A stretch of 64,000 bases of DNA from Paracoccus ravus (GTDB taxonomy: Bacteria; Pseudomonadota; Alphaproteobacteria; Rhodobacterales; Rhodobacteraceae), in assembly GCF_004522175.1 (NCBI RefSeq), contig NZ_SDEB01000001.1, positions 186,001 to 250,000 on the forward strand, given 5' to 3'. Shown here piece after piece: positions 37,507 through 46,512 of the stretch (position 1 is the stretch's first letter; each line of letters opens with the position of its first letter). The notes below the pieces were generated by a model that ran no database searches, was not told the origin of the DNA, and saw nothing but the letters and a program-made list of their open reading frames with translations. Both the position numbers and the translations under genes were made by a program.

Positions 37507-38520
37507 ATGGCTCAAACAAAGGATCTTTCCTGGGACGACTGCGTGTTGCCCTTTCAACTGGACGCCTCGGGCGTGCGCGGCCGCATCGCGCGCGTCGGCC
37601 CGCTGCTTGAACATATCCTGTCGCGCCACGACTACCCGCTGGCTGTCAGTGCGATGGTCGCGGAACTGGTCACGCTGACCGCGCTGATCGGCCCGACGAT
37701 CAAGCTGCGCTGGAAACTGTCGCTGCAAGTGCGCGGCAACGGCGCGATCCGCACCATCGCGACCGATTACTACGCCCCCGAGACCGAGGGTGGCCCCGCC
37801 CGCATCCGCGCTTGGGCAAGCTTCGATGCCGAGCGCCTCGTCAGCGACCGCCCCGCCTTCGACCAGATCGGCGAGGGCTATTTCGCCGTGCTGATCGACC
37901 AGGGCGAGGGCAACCTTCCCTATCAGGGCCTGACCCCGCTCGCGGGCGGCTCGCTCGCGACCTGCGCGCAGAACTATTTCCACCAATCCGAGCAGCTGCC
38001 GACCAGGTTCGAGCTGACCGTGGGCCGCTCGCGCCTCGCGGGCGACAGCGCCGAACATTGGCGCGCGGGCGGCGTGATGCTGCAGACCCTGCCTGCCCAG
38101 CCGCGCGTGCTGGCCGAGGGCGAGGAACTGGAGACCGCCGACATCCTGCAGGGTGCCGAATCCGAGGATTGGAACCGCGCGAACATGCTCGCGTCCACGG
38201 TCGAGGATATCGAACTGGTCGATGCCAACCTGCCGCTGCCGAACCTCGTCTATCGCCTGTTCCATGAGGAGCAGCCCGTCGCTTATGACCGCCAAGGGCT
38301 GCATTTCGGCTGCTCCTGCGCGCCGGACCGGGTGCGCGGCACGCTGTCGATCTATTCCGCCAAGGATATCGGCCGCATGACCAACGAGGACGGCATCGTC
38401 ACCGCCGATTGCCAGTTCTGCGGCGCGCATTACGAGTTCGACCCGCGCAGCCTCGGCTTCGAGGCGACGCTGGACGCGCAGGGCAACCCGCTGCCGCCGG
38501 CCGAGCACGCGGCGCAGTGA
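37507..38520 (+). CDS. hslO: Redox-regulated chaperone Hsp33
   Basis: Holdase chaperone activated by oxidation. The 337-residue protein has the N-terminal core domain (QVRGNGAIRTIATDYY, GEGYFAVLIDQGEGNLPYQGLTPLAGGSLATC) and the C-terminal redox switch with CXC...CXXC: Cys269, Cys271, Cys302 and Cys305, which bind Zn2+ when reduced. The ATG at 37507 fits the family N-terminus; the open frame continues upstream across non-coding sequence. Next to it lies the NUDIX gene, 1 nt downstream, suggesting an hslO-nudix-cca operon. Confidence 0.96.
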   Translation: MAQTKDLSWDDCVLPFQLDASGVRGRIARVGPLLEHILSRHDYPLAVSAMVAELVTLTALIGPTIKLRWKLSLQVRGNGAIRTIATDYYAPETEGGPARIRAWASFDAERLVSDRPAFDQIGEGYFAVLIDQGEGNLPYQGLTPLAGGSLATCAQNYFHQSEQLPTRFELTVGRSRLAGDSAEHWRAGGVMLQTLPAQPRVLAEGEELETADILQGAESEDWNRANMLASTVEDIELVDANLPLPNLVYRLFHEEQPVAYDRQGLHFGCSCAPDRVRGTLSIYSAKDIGRMTNEDGIVTADCQFCGAHYEFDPRSLGFEATLDAQGNPLPPAEHAAQ

Positions 38521-38521
38521 C

Positions 38522-39118
38522 ATGCTGACCGCGCCGCAGACATTGCTGCGCGAAAGACTGGTGAAGGCCCTGTCGGTTCCGGCCGGGCCCTCATCGGATT
38601 ATGATCTGCATCCCTCGCCCATGGCCGAGGCCGAACTGCGCCCCGCAGGCGTGCTCGCGGCCTTCGACCGCCAGGGGCAGCTTGTTCTGACCAAGCGGGC
38701 GAGCAGCCTGCGCCACCATCCCGGCCAGATCGCCCTGCCCGGCGGCAAGGTCGACCCCACTGACACCGACGCCACCGCCGCCGCCCTGCGCGAGGCCCGC
38801 GAGGAAATCGGCCTCGACCCTGCGCAGGTCGAAATCCTCGGCACGCTGCCGCCGCATCGCACCGTCACGAATTTCGCGATGACCCCGGTGCTCGGCCTGA
38901 TCCGCGGCGATTTCACCCCCATCCCCGAGGCCGGAGAGGTCGACGAGGTCTTCCGCGTGCCCTTCTCGCATATCGCCGACCCGGCGAGCTACCGGGTCGA
39001 GCGGCGGCTGTGGCGCGGCGACTGGCGGGCCTATTACGTCGCGCCTTTCGGCCCCTATTACATCTGGGGCGCAACGGCGCGGGTGCTGCATGCTCTTGCC
39101 CAGCGGCTGGCGGCATGA
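38522..39118 (+). CDS. NUDIX hydrolase, CoA-pyrophosphatase (NudL) type
   Basis: A 198-residue NUDIX protein. The NudL/CoAse region LTKRASSLRHHPGQIALPGGKVDPTD (56-81) precedes the catalytic helix ALREAREEIGL (88-98), whose Glu residues bind the metal. In the family this hydrolyses CoA to phosphopantetheine and 3',5'-ADP. It starts 1 nt after hslO and overlaps the CCA-enzyme start by 4 nt, so the three are co-translated. Confidence 0.9.
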   Translation: MLTAPQTLLRERLVKALSVPAGPSSDYDLHPSPMAEAELRPAGVLAAFDRQGQLVLTKRASSLRHHPGQIALPGGKVDPTDTDATAAALREAREEIGLDPAQVEILGTLPPHRTVTNFAMTPVLGLIRGDFTPIPEAGEVDEVFRVPFSHIADPASYRVERRLWRGDWRAYYVAPFGPYYIWGATARVLHALAQRLAA

Positions 39119-40272
39119 TGCGGATCGAGGCTGAATTCCTGCAAGATTCCGGGCTGCGGCGGGTGCTTTCCGCGCTAAACGATGCGGGCCATCAGGCCCT
39201 GATCGTCGGTGGCGCGGTCAGGAACGCGCTTCTGGGCGAACGCGTCGTCGATGTCGATATCGCGACCTCGGCTTTGCCCGAGGAAACCCGCCGCCTGACC
39301 GAAAAGGCCGGGCTGCGCGCCGTCCCGACGGGCATCGACCATGGCACGATCACCGTCGTCGCTGAGGGTCACGGCTACGAGGTCACCACTTTCCGCCGCG
39401 ATGTCGAAACCGATGGTCGCCGCGCGGTCGTGGCCTTTTCCGACCGGATCGACGAGGACGCACAACGCCGCGATTTCACCATGAACGCGCTCTACGCCGA
39501 TGCCTCGGGCGAGGTGATCGACCCGGTCGGCGGCCTGCCTGATCTCGCTGCCCGTCGCCTGCGTTTCGTGGGCGCGCCGCGCGCCCGCATCACCGAGGAT
39601 TACCTGCGCATCCTGCGCTTCTATCGCTTCCACGCATGGTATGGCGCGGCGGGCAAGGCCGATCCCGAGGCACTGGCCGCCTGCGCCGATCTGGCGGCCG
39701 GGCTCGAGGGCATTTCCCGCGAAAGGATCGGGGCCGAGATGCGCAAGCTTCTCGCCGCGCCGGACCCCAGCGAGGCCGTCGGGCTGATGGCGGCCGCGGG
39801 CATCCTTGCGCGCACCCTGCCCGGCGCGGATGCTGCTCACTTGCCCGCGCTGATCGCGGCCGAGAATGGCACGCCTTCCGACTGGTCTTGCCGCTTGACC
39901 CTGCTTGCAGCAGATGACCCCGCCCGCTACCTGCGCCTGTCCCGCGACGAGGAACGCCAGCAAGAGAAATTGACCGAGGCCGCACGCCTGCCCCTGCCCG
40001 AGGCCGCCTATCGCCACGGAGCCCGCATCGCCCGGCTCGCCGCGCTGATCCAGACGGCGCGGGGCGCGCCGCCTGCCCCCGGCTGGGACGCGCAGATCGA
40101 CCGCGCCGCCGCCTGCCGCCTGCCCATCGCCGCCCGCGACCTGATGCCGCAAATCACCGGCCCCGCACTTGGCGAGGCATTGCGCCGGGCCGAGAGCGCC
40201 TATATTGCCAGCGGCTTCTCGCTGAACCGCGACGAGCTCAAGCGCATCGCGCTGGAGCCATCGGCCATCTGA
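39115..40272 (+). CDS. cca: CCA tRNA nucleotidyltransferase
   Basis: Adds or repairs the 3'-CCA of tRNAs. The 385-residue class II nucleotidyltransferase has the GGAVRNALLGERVVDVDIATSA head domain (32-53: G-G-x-V-R plus catalytic DxD 46-48), the neck motif RRDFTMNALY, GEVIDPVGGLPDLAARRLRFVG and EDYLRILRFYRFHAWYG. Two adjacent ATGs (39115, 39118) overlap the NUDIX stop. The C-terminal part is helical, without an HD domain. The alphaproteobacterial enzyme lacks the HD phosphatase activities of E. coli Cca. Confidence 0.95.
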   Translation: MMRIEAEFLQDSGLRRVLSALNDAGHQALIVGGAVRNALLGERVVDVDIATSALPEETRRLTEKAGLRAVPTGIDHGTITVVAEGHGYEVTTFRRDVETDGRRAVVAFSDRIDEDAQRRDFTMNALYADASGEVIDPVGGLPDLAARRLRFVGAPRARITEDYLRILRFYRFHAWYGAAGKADPEALAACADLAAGLEGISRERIGAEMRKLLAAPDPSEAVGLMAAAGILARTLPGADAAHLPALIAAENGTPSDWSCRLTLLAADDPARYLRLSRDEERQQEKLTEAARLPLPEAAYRHGARIARLAALIQTARGAPPAPGWDAQIDRAAACRLPIAARDLMPQITGPALGEALRRAESAYIASGFSLNRDELKRIALEPSAI

Positions 40273-40283
40273 AAGGCTGAAGG

Positions 40284-42137
40284 ATGCATGACTATTTCTC
40301 GCGCATGATCGACGCCTTCCGCCCGGCGGAAGGCCCGCCGCCGCGCACGCTTCTGGCCTTTTTCCGCTGGTGCCTCTCGGGGGCATGGTGGGGGCTGGCG
40401 ATTGCCGGGCTGGCCTCGGCGATTGGCGGCACGGCGGATGTCATGGCGGCGGTCCTGCTCGGCTGGGTGATCGACGCGGTCGTCACCACGCCGCCCGCGC
40501 AGTTCTGGGCCGAGCAGGGCACGCTGGTCATGGGCTTCGTCGGCTTCTTCCTGATCGTCCGCCCGGCCATCGTCTGGCTCTCGACCGCGAGTTCCAGCGT
40601 CATCATCAACCCCAATATCATGCCCCTGGTGCTGTCGCGGCTGCATCGCTGGACGATGGGCCATTCCGTCACCTTCTTCGACAATGACTTCGCCGGGCGC
40701 ATCGCGCAGAAGCAGATGCAGACCGCCCGCGCGGTGACCGATGTCGCCTCGGAGATGGTGAACGTGGTGGCCTTCGCGCTGGCCTCGGTGCTGGGCTCGG
40801 CGGCCTTCCTCGTCTCGGTCGATGGCTGGGGCGCGCTGGCGCTGCTGGCTTGGCTCGGCTCTTATGTCCTGCTGATCCGCTTCTTCCTGCCGCGGATCCG
40901 CACCACTTCGGCGGGCCGGGCCTCGGCGCGGGCGATGGTGACCGGGCAAGTCGTGGATACCATCACCAATATCAAGACCGTCAAGCTCTTCGCCCATGCC
41001 GAGCACGAGGACCGCGCGGCCCTCGGCGCGATGGCGGGCTTTCGCGAGCGCGCGCTGGATTTCGGCCGCGTCAGCACCTGGTTCCGCCTGTCGCTGATGA
41101 CCATCGCCGGCGCGCTGCCGGTGATCCTGATCGGCGGCACGATGATCTTGTGGCGGCAGGGGCTGGCGACGCCGGGCGACATCGCCGCCTCGGGCGCGAT
41201 CGCCATGCGCCTCGCGCAGATGACCGGCTGGGTCAGCATGGCGCTGATGGGGGTCTGGGGCAGCATCGGCGAGGTCGAGGACGGCATGAAGACCCTGTCT
41301 CCGCCGCATGGCCTGACCGACGCCCCCGACGCGGTCGAGTTGGGCCGCGTCGCTGGCCGCATCGAGTTCGACCATGTCGATTTCGCCTATGGCCGGGACG
41401 AGGGTGGCATCCGCGACCTGTCGCTGAGCATCGCGCCCGGCGAGAAGCTGGGCATCGTCGGGGCCTCGGGCGCGGGGAAATCGACGCTGGTATCGTTGCT
41501 CTTGCGGCTTTACGACGTCGAGAAAGGCGCGGTCCGCATCGACGGCCACGACCTGCGCGGCGTCACGCAGGAAAGCCTGCGCGGCAATATCGCCATGGTC
41601 ACGCAAGAGACCGCGATGTTCAACCGCTCGGCCCATGACAATATCCTTTATGGCCGCCCCGATGCCACGCAGGACGAGATCATCGCCGCCGCCCGCGCCG
41701 CCGAGGCGCATGAGTTCATTCTCAGGCTGCGCGACCATGCCGGGCGCAGCGGCTATGACGCGCATCTGGGCGAGCGCGGGGTGAAGCTCTCGGGCGGGCA
41801 GCGGCAGCGCATTGCCCTGGCCCGCGCCTTCCTCAAGGATTCGCCGATCCTCGTGCTGGACGAGGCGACCAGCGCGCTCGACAGTGAGGTCGAGGCGCAG
41901 GTGCAGGACGCGCTGCATCGCGCCATGCAGGGCAAGACCGTGCTGGCCATCGCCCACCGGCTTTCGACCATCGCCGAGCTGGACCGCATCGTCGTGCTGG
42001 AGGCCGGGCAGATTGTCGAGCAGGGCACGCATGGCGAACTCTTGGCCCGAAACGGCACCTATGCCCGCTATTGGAACCGCCAGTCGGGCGGCTTCCTTGG
42101 AACCGAAGAAGACGAGACGACCGAGGCTGCCGAGTGA
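40284..42137 (+). CDS. ABC exporter (fused membrane and ATPase domains)
   Basis: A 617-residue half-transporter of the B-type exporter (MsbA/LmrA-like) family. The transmembrane domain (about 15-330) has six helices; the nucleotide-binding domain (about 355-600) has Walker A GASGAGKST (about 393-401), the ABC signature LSGGQRQR (about 502-509) and Walker B ILVLDEATSALD. It should act as a homodimer exporting a hydrophobic or lipid-like compound, but the substrate is unknown. A 4-nt GTGA overlap with the downstream RNA methyltransferase links them translationally; 11 nt separates it from cca. Confidence 0.92.
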   Translation: MHDYFSRMIDAFRPAEGPPPRTLLAFFRWCLSGAWWGLAIAGLASAIGGTADVMAAVLLGWVIDAVVTTPPAQFWAEQGTLVMGFVGFFLIVRPAIVWLSTASSSVIINPNIMPLVLSRLHRWTMGHSVTFFDNDFAGRIAQKQMQTARAVTDVASEMVNVVAFALASVLGSAAFLVSVDGWGALALLAWLGSYVLLIRFFLPRIRTTSAGRASARAMVTGQVVDTITNIKTVKLFAHAEHEDRAALGAMAGFRERALDFGRVSTWFRLSLMTIAGALPVILIGGTMILWRQGLATPGDIAASGAIAMRLAQMTGWVSMALMGVWGSIGEVEDGMKTLSPPHGLTDAPDAVELGRVAGRIEFDHVDFAYGRDEGGIRDLSLSIAPGEKLGIVGASGAGKSTLVSLLLRLYDVEKGAVRIDGHDLRGVTQESLRGNIAMVTQETAMFNRSAHDNILYGRPDATQDEIIAAARAAEAHEFILRLRDHAGRSGYDAHLGERGVKLSGGQRQRIALARAFLKDSPILVLDEATSALDSEVEAQVQDALHRAMQGKTVLAIAHRLSTIAELDRIVVLEAGQIVEQGTHGELLARNGTYARYWNRQSGGFLGTEEDETTEAAE

Positions 42138-43354
42138 CGATCTGGACTGTCGAGCGGCTTGGCCGCAAGGGCGATGGCGTGGCCATTGCCGATTCCGCGA
42201 GGGCCCTGGCGCCCCTGACCCTGCCCGGCGAGGTGATCGAGGGCGAGGCCGAGACCGGCCGCATCGCCGCCCCGCGCATCGTGACGCCCTCGGATCAGCG
42301 GGTGCGTCCCGCCTGCCCGCATTACCGCGCCTGTGGCGGTTGCACGCTGATGCATGGCTCGGATGAATTCGTGAAATCCTGGAAGGTCGGCGTGGTGACC
42401 GAGGCCCTGCGCGCGCAAGGGCTTTCTGCGCCGATCGCCGGGGTCCATGTCTCGCCGCCGCGCTCGCGCAGGCGGGCGGTGCTCTCGGGCAAGCGCACCA
42501 AGAAGGGCGCGCTCCTGGGCTTTCACGCCCGCGCCTCGGAGGTGATCGTGGATGTCGCGGATTGCCATGTCCTGCGCCCCGCGATCCAGAACGCCCTGCC
42601 CTTGCTGCGCCAGATCGTCATTGCGGGCGGCTCGCGCGGCGGGGAAGTGTCGCTGACCGTGGCCGAGACGCTTTCGGGGCTGGATGTCGCCGTCACCGGC
42701 GGCAAGCCGATGGAGCCCGCCCTGTTCGAGAGCCTTGCGCGCCTTGCCGCGCAAGGCGATCTGGCGCGCCTGACCTGGGACGACCAGCCCATCACCCGCC
42801 GCCCGCCGCTGATCGGTTTTGGGCGCGCGCAGGTGACGCCGCCTCCGGGCGCCTTCCTGCAAGCCACGGCCGAGGGCGAGGCCGCGCTGGTCGCCGCCCT
42901 GCGCGACATGACGCGGGGCGCTGGACGCATCCTGGACCTCTTTGCCGGTTGCGGCACCTTCACCCTTCCTCTCGCCGAGGGGGCGGATGTTCATGCCATC
43001 GAAGGGCTTTCCGCGCCCCTCGCGGCGCTAGATGCGGGCGCGCGTCGCAGCCGCGGCCTGCGTCGAATCACCACCGAGACGCGCGACCTGGCGCGTCGTC
43101 CCTTGCAGCCGGACGAGTTGAAATATGACGCGATCGTGATCGATCCGCCACGCAGCGGAGCCGAGGCGCAGGCGCGGGAAATCGCCCGATCCGAAGCCGC
43201 GAGACTCGCCTGGGTCAGCTGCGATCCGGTAAGTTTTGCCCGCGATGCGCGGATTCTCGCCGAGTCCGGTCTTAGCATTTCACGGCTTTTCGTCGTGGAT
43301 CAGTTCCGCTGGTCGCCGCATGTCGAAACCGTGGCGGAATTTCGCCGACGCTAG
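42134..43354 (+). CDS. TrmA/RumA-like RNA (uracil-5-)methyltransferase
   Basis: A 406-residue SAM-dependent RNA methyltransferase. It has an N-terminal Cys cluster CPHYRACGGC (Cys61, 67, 70) with a further Cys in DCHVL (about 142), which binds a [4Fe-4S] cluster in RumA-type enzymes. The SAM-binding motif is ILDLFAGCGTFTLPLAEG, and the catalytic motif is WVSCDPVSFARD, where the Cys attacks uracil C6. RlmD (m5U1939) is the most likely subgroup, but RlmC/TrmA cannot be excluded. Translation starts at a GTG (42134) that overlaps the exporter stop. Confidence 0.9.
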   Translation: MTIWTVERLGRKGDGVAIADSARALAPLTLPGEVIEGEAETGRIAAPRIVTPSDQRVRPACPHYRACGGCTLMHGSDEFVKSWKVGVVTEALRAQGLSAPIAGVHVSPPRSRRRAVLSGKRTKKGALLGFHARASEVIVDVADCHVLRPAIQNALPLLRQIVIAGGSRGGEVSLTVAETLSGLDVAVTGGKPMEPALFESLARLAAQGDLARLTWDDQPITRRPPLIGFGRAQVTPPPGAFLQATAEGEAALVAALRDMTRGAGRILDLFAGCGTFTLPLAEGADVHAIEGLSAPLAALDAGARRSRGLRRITTETRDLARRPLQPDELKYDAIVIDPPRSGAEAQAREIARSEAARLAWVSCDPVSFARDARILAESGLSISRLFVVDQFRWSPHVETVAEFRRR

Positions 43355-43423
43355 CGATAAATTTACGCGCATGGTATTCAACTGGCGAAAGAAAATCGTG
43401 CCAAAGGCACATTGAGGGCAGTG

Positions 43424-43948
43424 ATGATACGGGCGATCCGCGCAGCATTCGCGGTGGCGGCAATTTCGCTATTGGCGAATTGCGGGGGCGACAGTGCCCA
43501 GCCACCGACCAGCAAGTTCAAGACCTATCAGGGGCCGCCTGTCACACAGGTCGTCGTGAAAAAGGGCGAACGCAGGATGTATCTCATCAGCGGCCGGACC
43601 CCGATCAAGGCCTATGACATCAGCCTTGGAAACCAGCCCCTCGGCCCGAAGCGTTTCGAAGGCGATGGCCGCACGCCGGAGGGGATGTATTTCATCGACC
43701 GCAAGAATCCCCGCAGCCGGTATCACCTGTCGCTCGGGATTTCCTATCCCTCGACCGAGGATGTGGCCCGCGCCGCGATGATGGGCCTGCGGCCCGGGGG
43801 CGATATCATGATCCACGGTTTGGGACCCGAAGGGCGCGCCCTGAACCGCCCCGACTGGACCGCCGGATGCATCGCCGTCAATGACGAAGAAATCGAAGAG
43901 ATCTTCGCGATGCTCAATCCCGGCGTGCCGATCTTTATCTTTCCCTGA
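43424..43948 (+). CDS. L,D-transpeptidase-domain lipoprotein (YkuD/ErfK type)
   Basis: A 174-residue protein with a lipobox LLANC (lipid-modified Cys20), followed by a YkuD domain. The catalytic HG motif (His131-Gly) and the nucleophile Cys149 in TAGCIAVND form the expected HxxxxxxxxxxxxxxxxxSxGC arrangement, although the Ser is replaced by Ala148-Gly. Family members cross-link meso-DAP residues of peptidoglycan or attach proteins to it. A start at the ATG at 43424 fits the signal sequence; a GTG lies one codon earlier. It is followed by an intrinsic terminator. Confidence 0.88.
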   Translation: MIRAIRAAFAVAAISLLANCGGDSAQPPTSKFKTYQGPPVTQVVVKKGERRMYLISGRTPIKAYDISLGNQPLGPKRFEGDGRTPEGMYFIDRKNPRSRYHLSLGISYPSTEDVARAAMMGLRPGGDIMIHGLGPEGRALNRPDWTAGCIAVNDEEIEEIFAMLNPGVPIFIFP

Positions 43949-43961
43949 AAGGGTGCGGAGC

Positions 43962-43984
43962 GGCCCCGGTTTGCGGGGCCTTTT
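43962..43984 (+). terminator. Intrinsic terminator after the first L,D-transpeptidase gene
   Basis: GGCCCCG/CGGGGCC stem with a 5-nt loop, followed by TTTT, 13 nt after the stop codon and just before the convergent CAP-domain gene's end. Confidence 0.85.
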
Positions 43985-43988
43985 CCGA

Positions 43989-44558
43989 TCACAGACCGTT
44001 GGCCGCGGCCATGGCGAAACCGCCCACCGCGACCGGCGCGCCGCCCGATCCGGCCGTGATCATCACCCACCAGATCTTGCCCGAGGGTTCCTGGAACCAG
44101 CCGATGCCGAATTCGCTCGCACGCGGGTCCATCAGGATGTCGCGGGTGTCGCGGGTCTGCATCCAGGCGTTCAGGGTGACGATCTCGTTCTCATAGGTCT
44201 CCGAGATGTTCTCGCCGATCAGGTGGCCCATATAGCCCTGGCGGCGGATTCGATCGAGCGGCGAGGAACCGTCCGAGCCGAAATGCCAGGCGCGGTTCTG
44301 CGCCGCCATGTCGCGGGCATGCGCCATCGAGGCCATGTCCAGCATCGGGCTTTGCACCAGCCCCGGAGCGCCCACATTGGCGCGCAACTGGTTGATCTGG
44401 CCAGCCACGCGGGCCGGGATCTGCGCCTCTTCCTTTGGGGTGATCTTGTAGGCGACCGGAATCGGCTTTCCGTCCGGGCCAAGCTGGGGTTGCTGCTGCG
44501 TTTGGCAGGCCGCGAGGGCCAGCACCGAGACCAGCGCGAGGGTGGAAAGTTTCAGCAT
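43989..44558 (-). CDS. CAP/SCP-domain lipoprotein
   Basis: A 189-residue exported protein with a lipobox LAAC (Cys18). The CAP (CRISP/antigen 5/PR-1) domain is seen in QINQLRANVGAPGLVQSPMLDMASMAHARDMAAQNRAWHFG (CAP helix 1), GYMGHLIGENISETYENEIVTLNAWMQTRDTRDILMDPRASEFGIGWF and the terminal GKIWWVMITAG. The His/Glu residues of the CAP cavity are present (HARDMA, GENIS). Bacterial CAP proteins are implicated in envelope biology, but enzymatic function is unproven. The gene lies between two L,D-transpeptidase genes on the opposite strand. Confidence 0.88.
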   Translation of the reverse strand: MLKLSTLALVSVLALAACQTQQQPQLGPDGKPIPVAYKITPKEEAQIPARVAGQINQLRANVGAPGLVQSPMLDMASMAHARDMAAQNRAWHFGSDGSSPLDRIRRQGYMGHLIGENISETYENEIVTLNAWMQTRDTRDILMDPRASEFGIGWFQEPSGKIWWVMITAGSGGAPVAVGGFAMAAANGL

Positions 44559-44781
44559 GTGATGTCGTCCCGTGAAATTTTGCTGCCAGCCTTACAAAAG
44601 CCTGCTGCCTGCTTCAAACCCAAGATTGCGTGAGCGCAACAGACTGCGGCAGCGATGCGACAATGACGCGAGTTTGAATTGCAAGCGCCTGCGGCAGCCC
44701 GTATTTCGCGCTTCAGAACCATCAACAAAATTGGGCAGTGACGGTCGTGAAAACGGCCCCCGAAACATTCAGGAGCGATAG

Positions 44782-45435
44782 ATGATCACCTCGAAGGCTC
44801 CGGTCTCGCGCCGGAATTTTCTGTCCACATCCGTGGCACTGGGTGCTGCGGGTTTGGCCGCGCCTGCGATCGCGCAGTCGTACGACCCCTATACCGGCCA
44901 GCCCCTGCAGGGCTCGGGCGGTGGTGCCACGCCGGATGCCGGAATGGTGCAATATGACGCGGCGCAGGATTCCCGCCGGAATATCTCGAGCTTCCGGATG
45001 CAGGACTGGCAGCCCTATTTCAGCAATCTGACCAATGGCGCGATCCTTGTGGATCTGAACTCGCGCGCGCTGCATTTCTGGTCCGAGGACCAGGCGGTCT
45101 ACAAGCTTTTCCCGACCTCGGTGCCGGTCAGCGCCGACCTGACGCGCACCGGCCGGACCGAGATCATCAAGAAGGTGAAGGGCCCGACCTGGTCGCCCAC
45201 GCCCGAAATGAAAAAGCGCAATCCCGAATGGCCCGATTTCGTGCCTGCCGGCCCGGACAATCCTCTGGGCACCCATGCGCTGTGGCTCAGCTGGCAATAT
45301 TACCGCATCCACGGCACGCATGACACGCGCAAGATCGGGCGCAAGTCCTCGAATGGCTGCATCGGCCTTTATAACGAGCATATCCAGCAGATGTATGATC
45401 TGACCAAGGTCGGAACCCAGGTCCTGATCATCTGA
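44782..45435 (+). CDS. L,D-transpeptidase with Tat-type signal
   Basis: A 217-residue YkuD-domain protein. The N-terminus SRRNFLSTSVALGAAGLAAPAIAQ (9-32) has twin arginines and a hydrophobic core, a likely Tat signal. The catalytic motif is intact: His177 in HGTH, and Ser190-Asn-Gly-Cys193 in SSNGCIGL with the Cys nucleophile. It should form 3-3 peptidoglycan cross-links in the periplasm. AGGAGCGATAG precedes the ATG. The 223-nt region upstream, shared with the divergent CAP gene, contains no coding sequence. Confidence 0.92.
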   Translation: MITSKAPVSRRNFLSTSVALGAAGLAAPAIAQSYDPYTGQPLQGSGGGATPDAGMVQYDAAQDSRRNISSFRMQDWQPYFSNLTNGAILVDLNSRALHFWSEDQAVYKLFPTSVPVSADLTRTGRTEIIKKVKGPTWSPTPEMKKRNPEWPDFVPAGPDNPLGTHALWLSWQYYRIHGTHDTRKIGRKSSNGCIGLYNEHIQQMYDLTKVGTQVLII

Positions 45436-45460
45436 GCGAAGGATATTCGAGATCGCGAAA

Positions 45461-45481
45461 GGCCCCCGAGGGGGCCTTTTT
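45461..45481 (+). terminator. Intrinsic terminator after the second L,D-transpeptidase gene
   Basis: GGCCCC/GGGGCC with a CGAG loop, flanked by AAA and TTTTT, between the convergent L,D-transpeptidase and hemH genes; it probably terminates both. Confidence 0.85.
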
Positions 45482-46512
45482 CACATCCAGCCGCCGAGAT
45501 TCTCGGCAATGATCGTGGTCAGCACGTCCAGATGGTCGGAGTGCGCGTTCAGGCAAGGAATATAGGTGAACTCCTTGCCGCCCGCATGAATGAAGGCTTC
45601 GCGGATCTCGCCCTGGATCTCTTCGAGCGTCTCGATGCAATCGGCCGAGAAGGCGGGCGAGATGACGGCGATCTCGGTAAAGCCCTTTTTCGCCAGTTCC
45701 GCGACATGCTCGACGGTATAGGGCCGCAACCATTCCTCACGGCCAAAGACGGATTGGAATGTGGTGTCGATCACATCGGATGCCCAGCCCAGCCGCTCGC
45801 CCAGAAGCCGCGAGGTCTTCTGGCACTGGCAATGATAGGGGTCGCCCTGCATCAGGTAGCGTTTGGGCATGCCGTGATAGCTCGCCACCAGCTTGCGCGG
45901 CACGACACCGTTCAGGGCGCGCGTGACCGATCCGGCCAGCGCCGCGATATAATCCGGTCGGTCGAAATAGGGCGCGACGGTGCGCGATGCGGGCTGCCGC
46001 GTCTGCTTCATCAGGGCGCGGAAGAACTGGTCATTCGCGGTGGCCGAGGTCGCGCCCGCATATTGCGGGTAAAGCGGCAGGAAGAGGATCCGGTCGCAGC
46101 CCGCCTTGACCATGCGGTCAACGACGGATTCGGTCGAGGGATTGCCGTAGCGCATGCAGAACTCGACCATGACCCGCTCGCCCCAAAGCGCATGGGCGCG
46201 TTCCCGCAGGCCCGCGACCTGCTCCTTGGTGATCGTCATCAACGGGCTTTCATTCGCCTCGTTGTTCCAGATCGTCTTGTAATTCGCCCCCGAACTGAAG
46301 GGCCGCTTGGACAGGACGATGCCTTGCAGGATCGGCTGCCATTTCCAGCTTGGCAGGTCGATCACCCGCTTGTCTGAGAGGAACTCGTTCAGATAGCGCC
46401 GCATCGACCAGTAATCGGTCCCGTCCGGCGTGCCCAGATTGGCCACCAGCACGCCGATGCGGGGGGGGGCGATCGCGGGATGATCGGCTGGGGCGGTTAC
46501 GGGTCGGGTCAT
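45481..46512 (-). CDS. hemH: Ferrochelatase
   Basis: Inserts Fe2+ into protoporphyrin IX, the last step of haem synthesis. It is 343 residues, with RIGVLVANLGTPDG near the N-terminus, FLSDKRVIDLP, MRYGNPSTESVV, LPLYPQYAGATSATAND (ferrochelatase signature), SYHGMPKRYLMQGDPYHCQCQ with the catalytic His, and the C-terminal ISPAFSADCIETLEEI. A nine-G homopolymer sits in codons 15-18. Its ATG overlaps the stop of the methyltransferase-like gene upstream by 4 nt. Confidence 0.97.
   Translation of the reverse strand: MTRPVTAPADHPAIAPPRIGVLVANLGTPDGTDYWSMRRYLNEFLSDKRVIDLPSWKWQPILQGIVLSKRPFSSGANYKTIWNNEANESPLMTITKEQVAGLRERAHALWGERVMVEFCMRYGNPSTESVVDRMVKAGCDRILFLPLYPQYAGATSATANDQFFRALMKQTRQPASRTVAPYFDRPDYIAALAGSVTRALNGVVPRKLVASYHGMPKRYLMQGDPYHCQCQKTSRLLGERLGWASDVIDTTFQSVFGREEWLRPYTVEHVAELAKKGFTEIAVISPAFSADCIETLEEIQGEIREAFIHAGGKEFTYIPCLNAHSDHLDVLTTIIAENLGGWM

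Noticed and set aside
40200..42032. Minus-strand open frame of about 600 codons opposite the ABC exporter
   Set aside because: Arg/Asp/His-rich shadow translation; the exporter on the plus strand has all Walker and signature motifs.
46461..46469. Run of nine G in the 5' part of hemH as a possible phase-variation switch
   Set aside because: Frame is intact, hemH is essential for haem synthesis, and codons of Ala-Pro-Pro-Arg naturally give such a run in a GC-rich genome.
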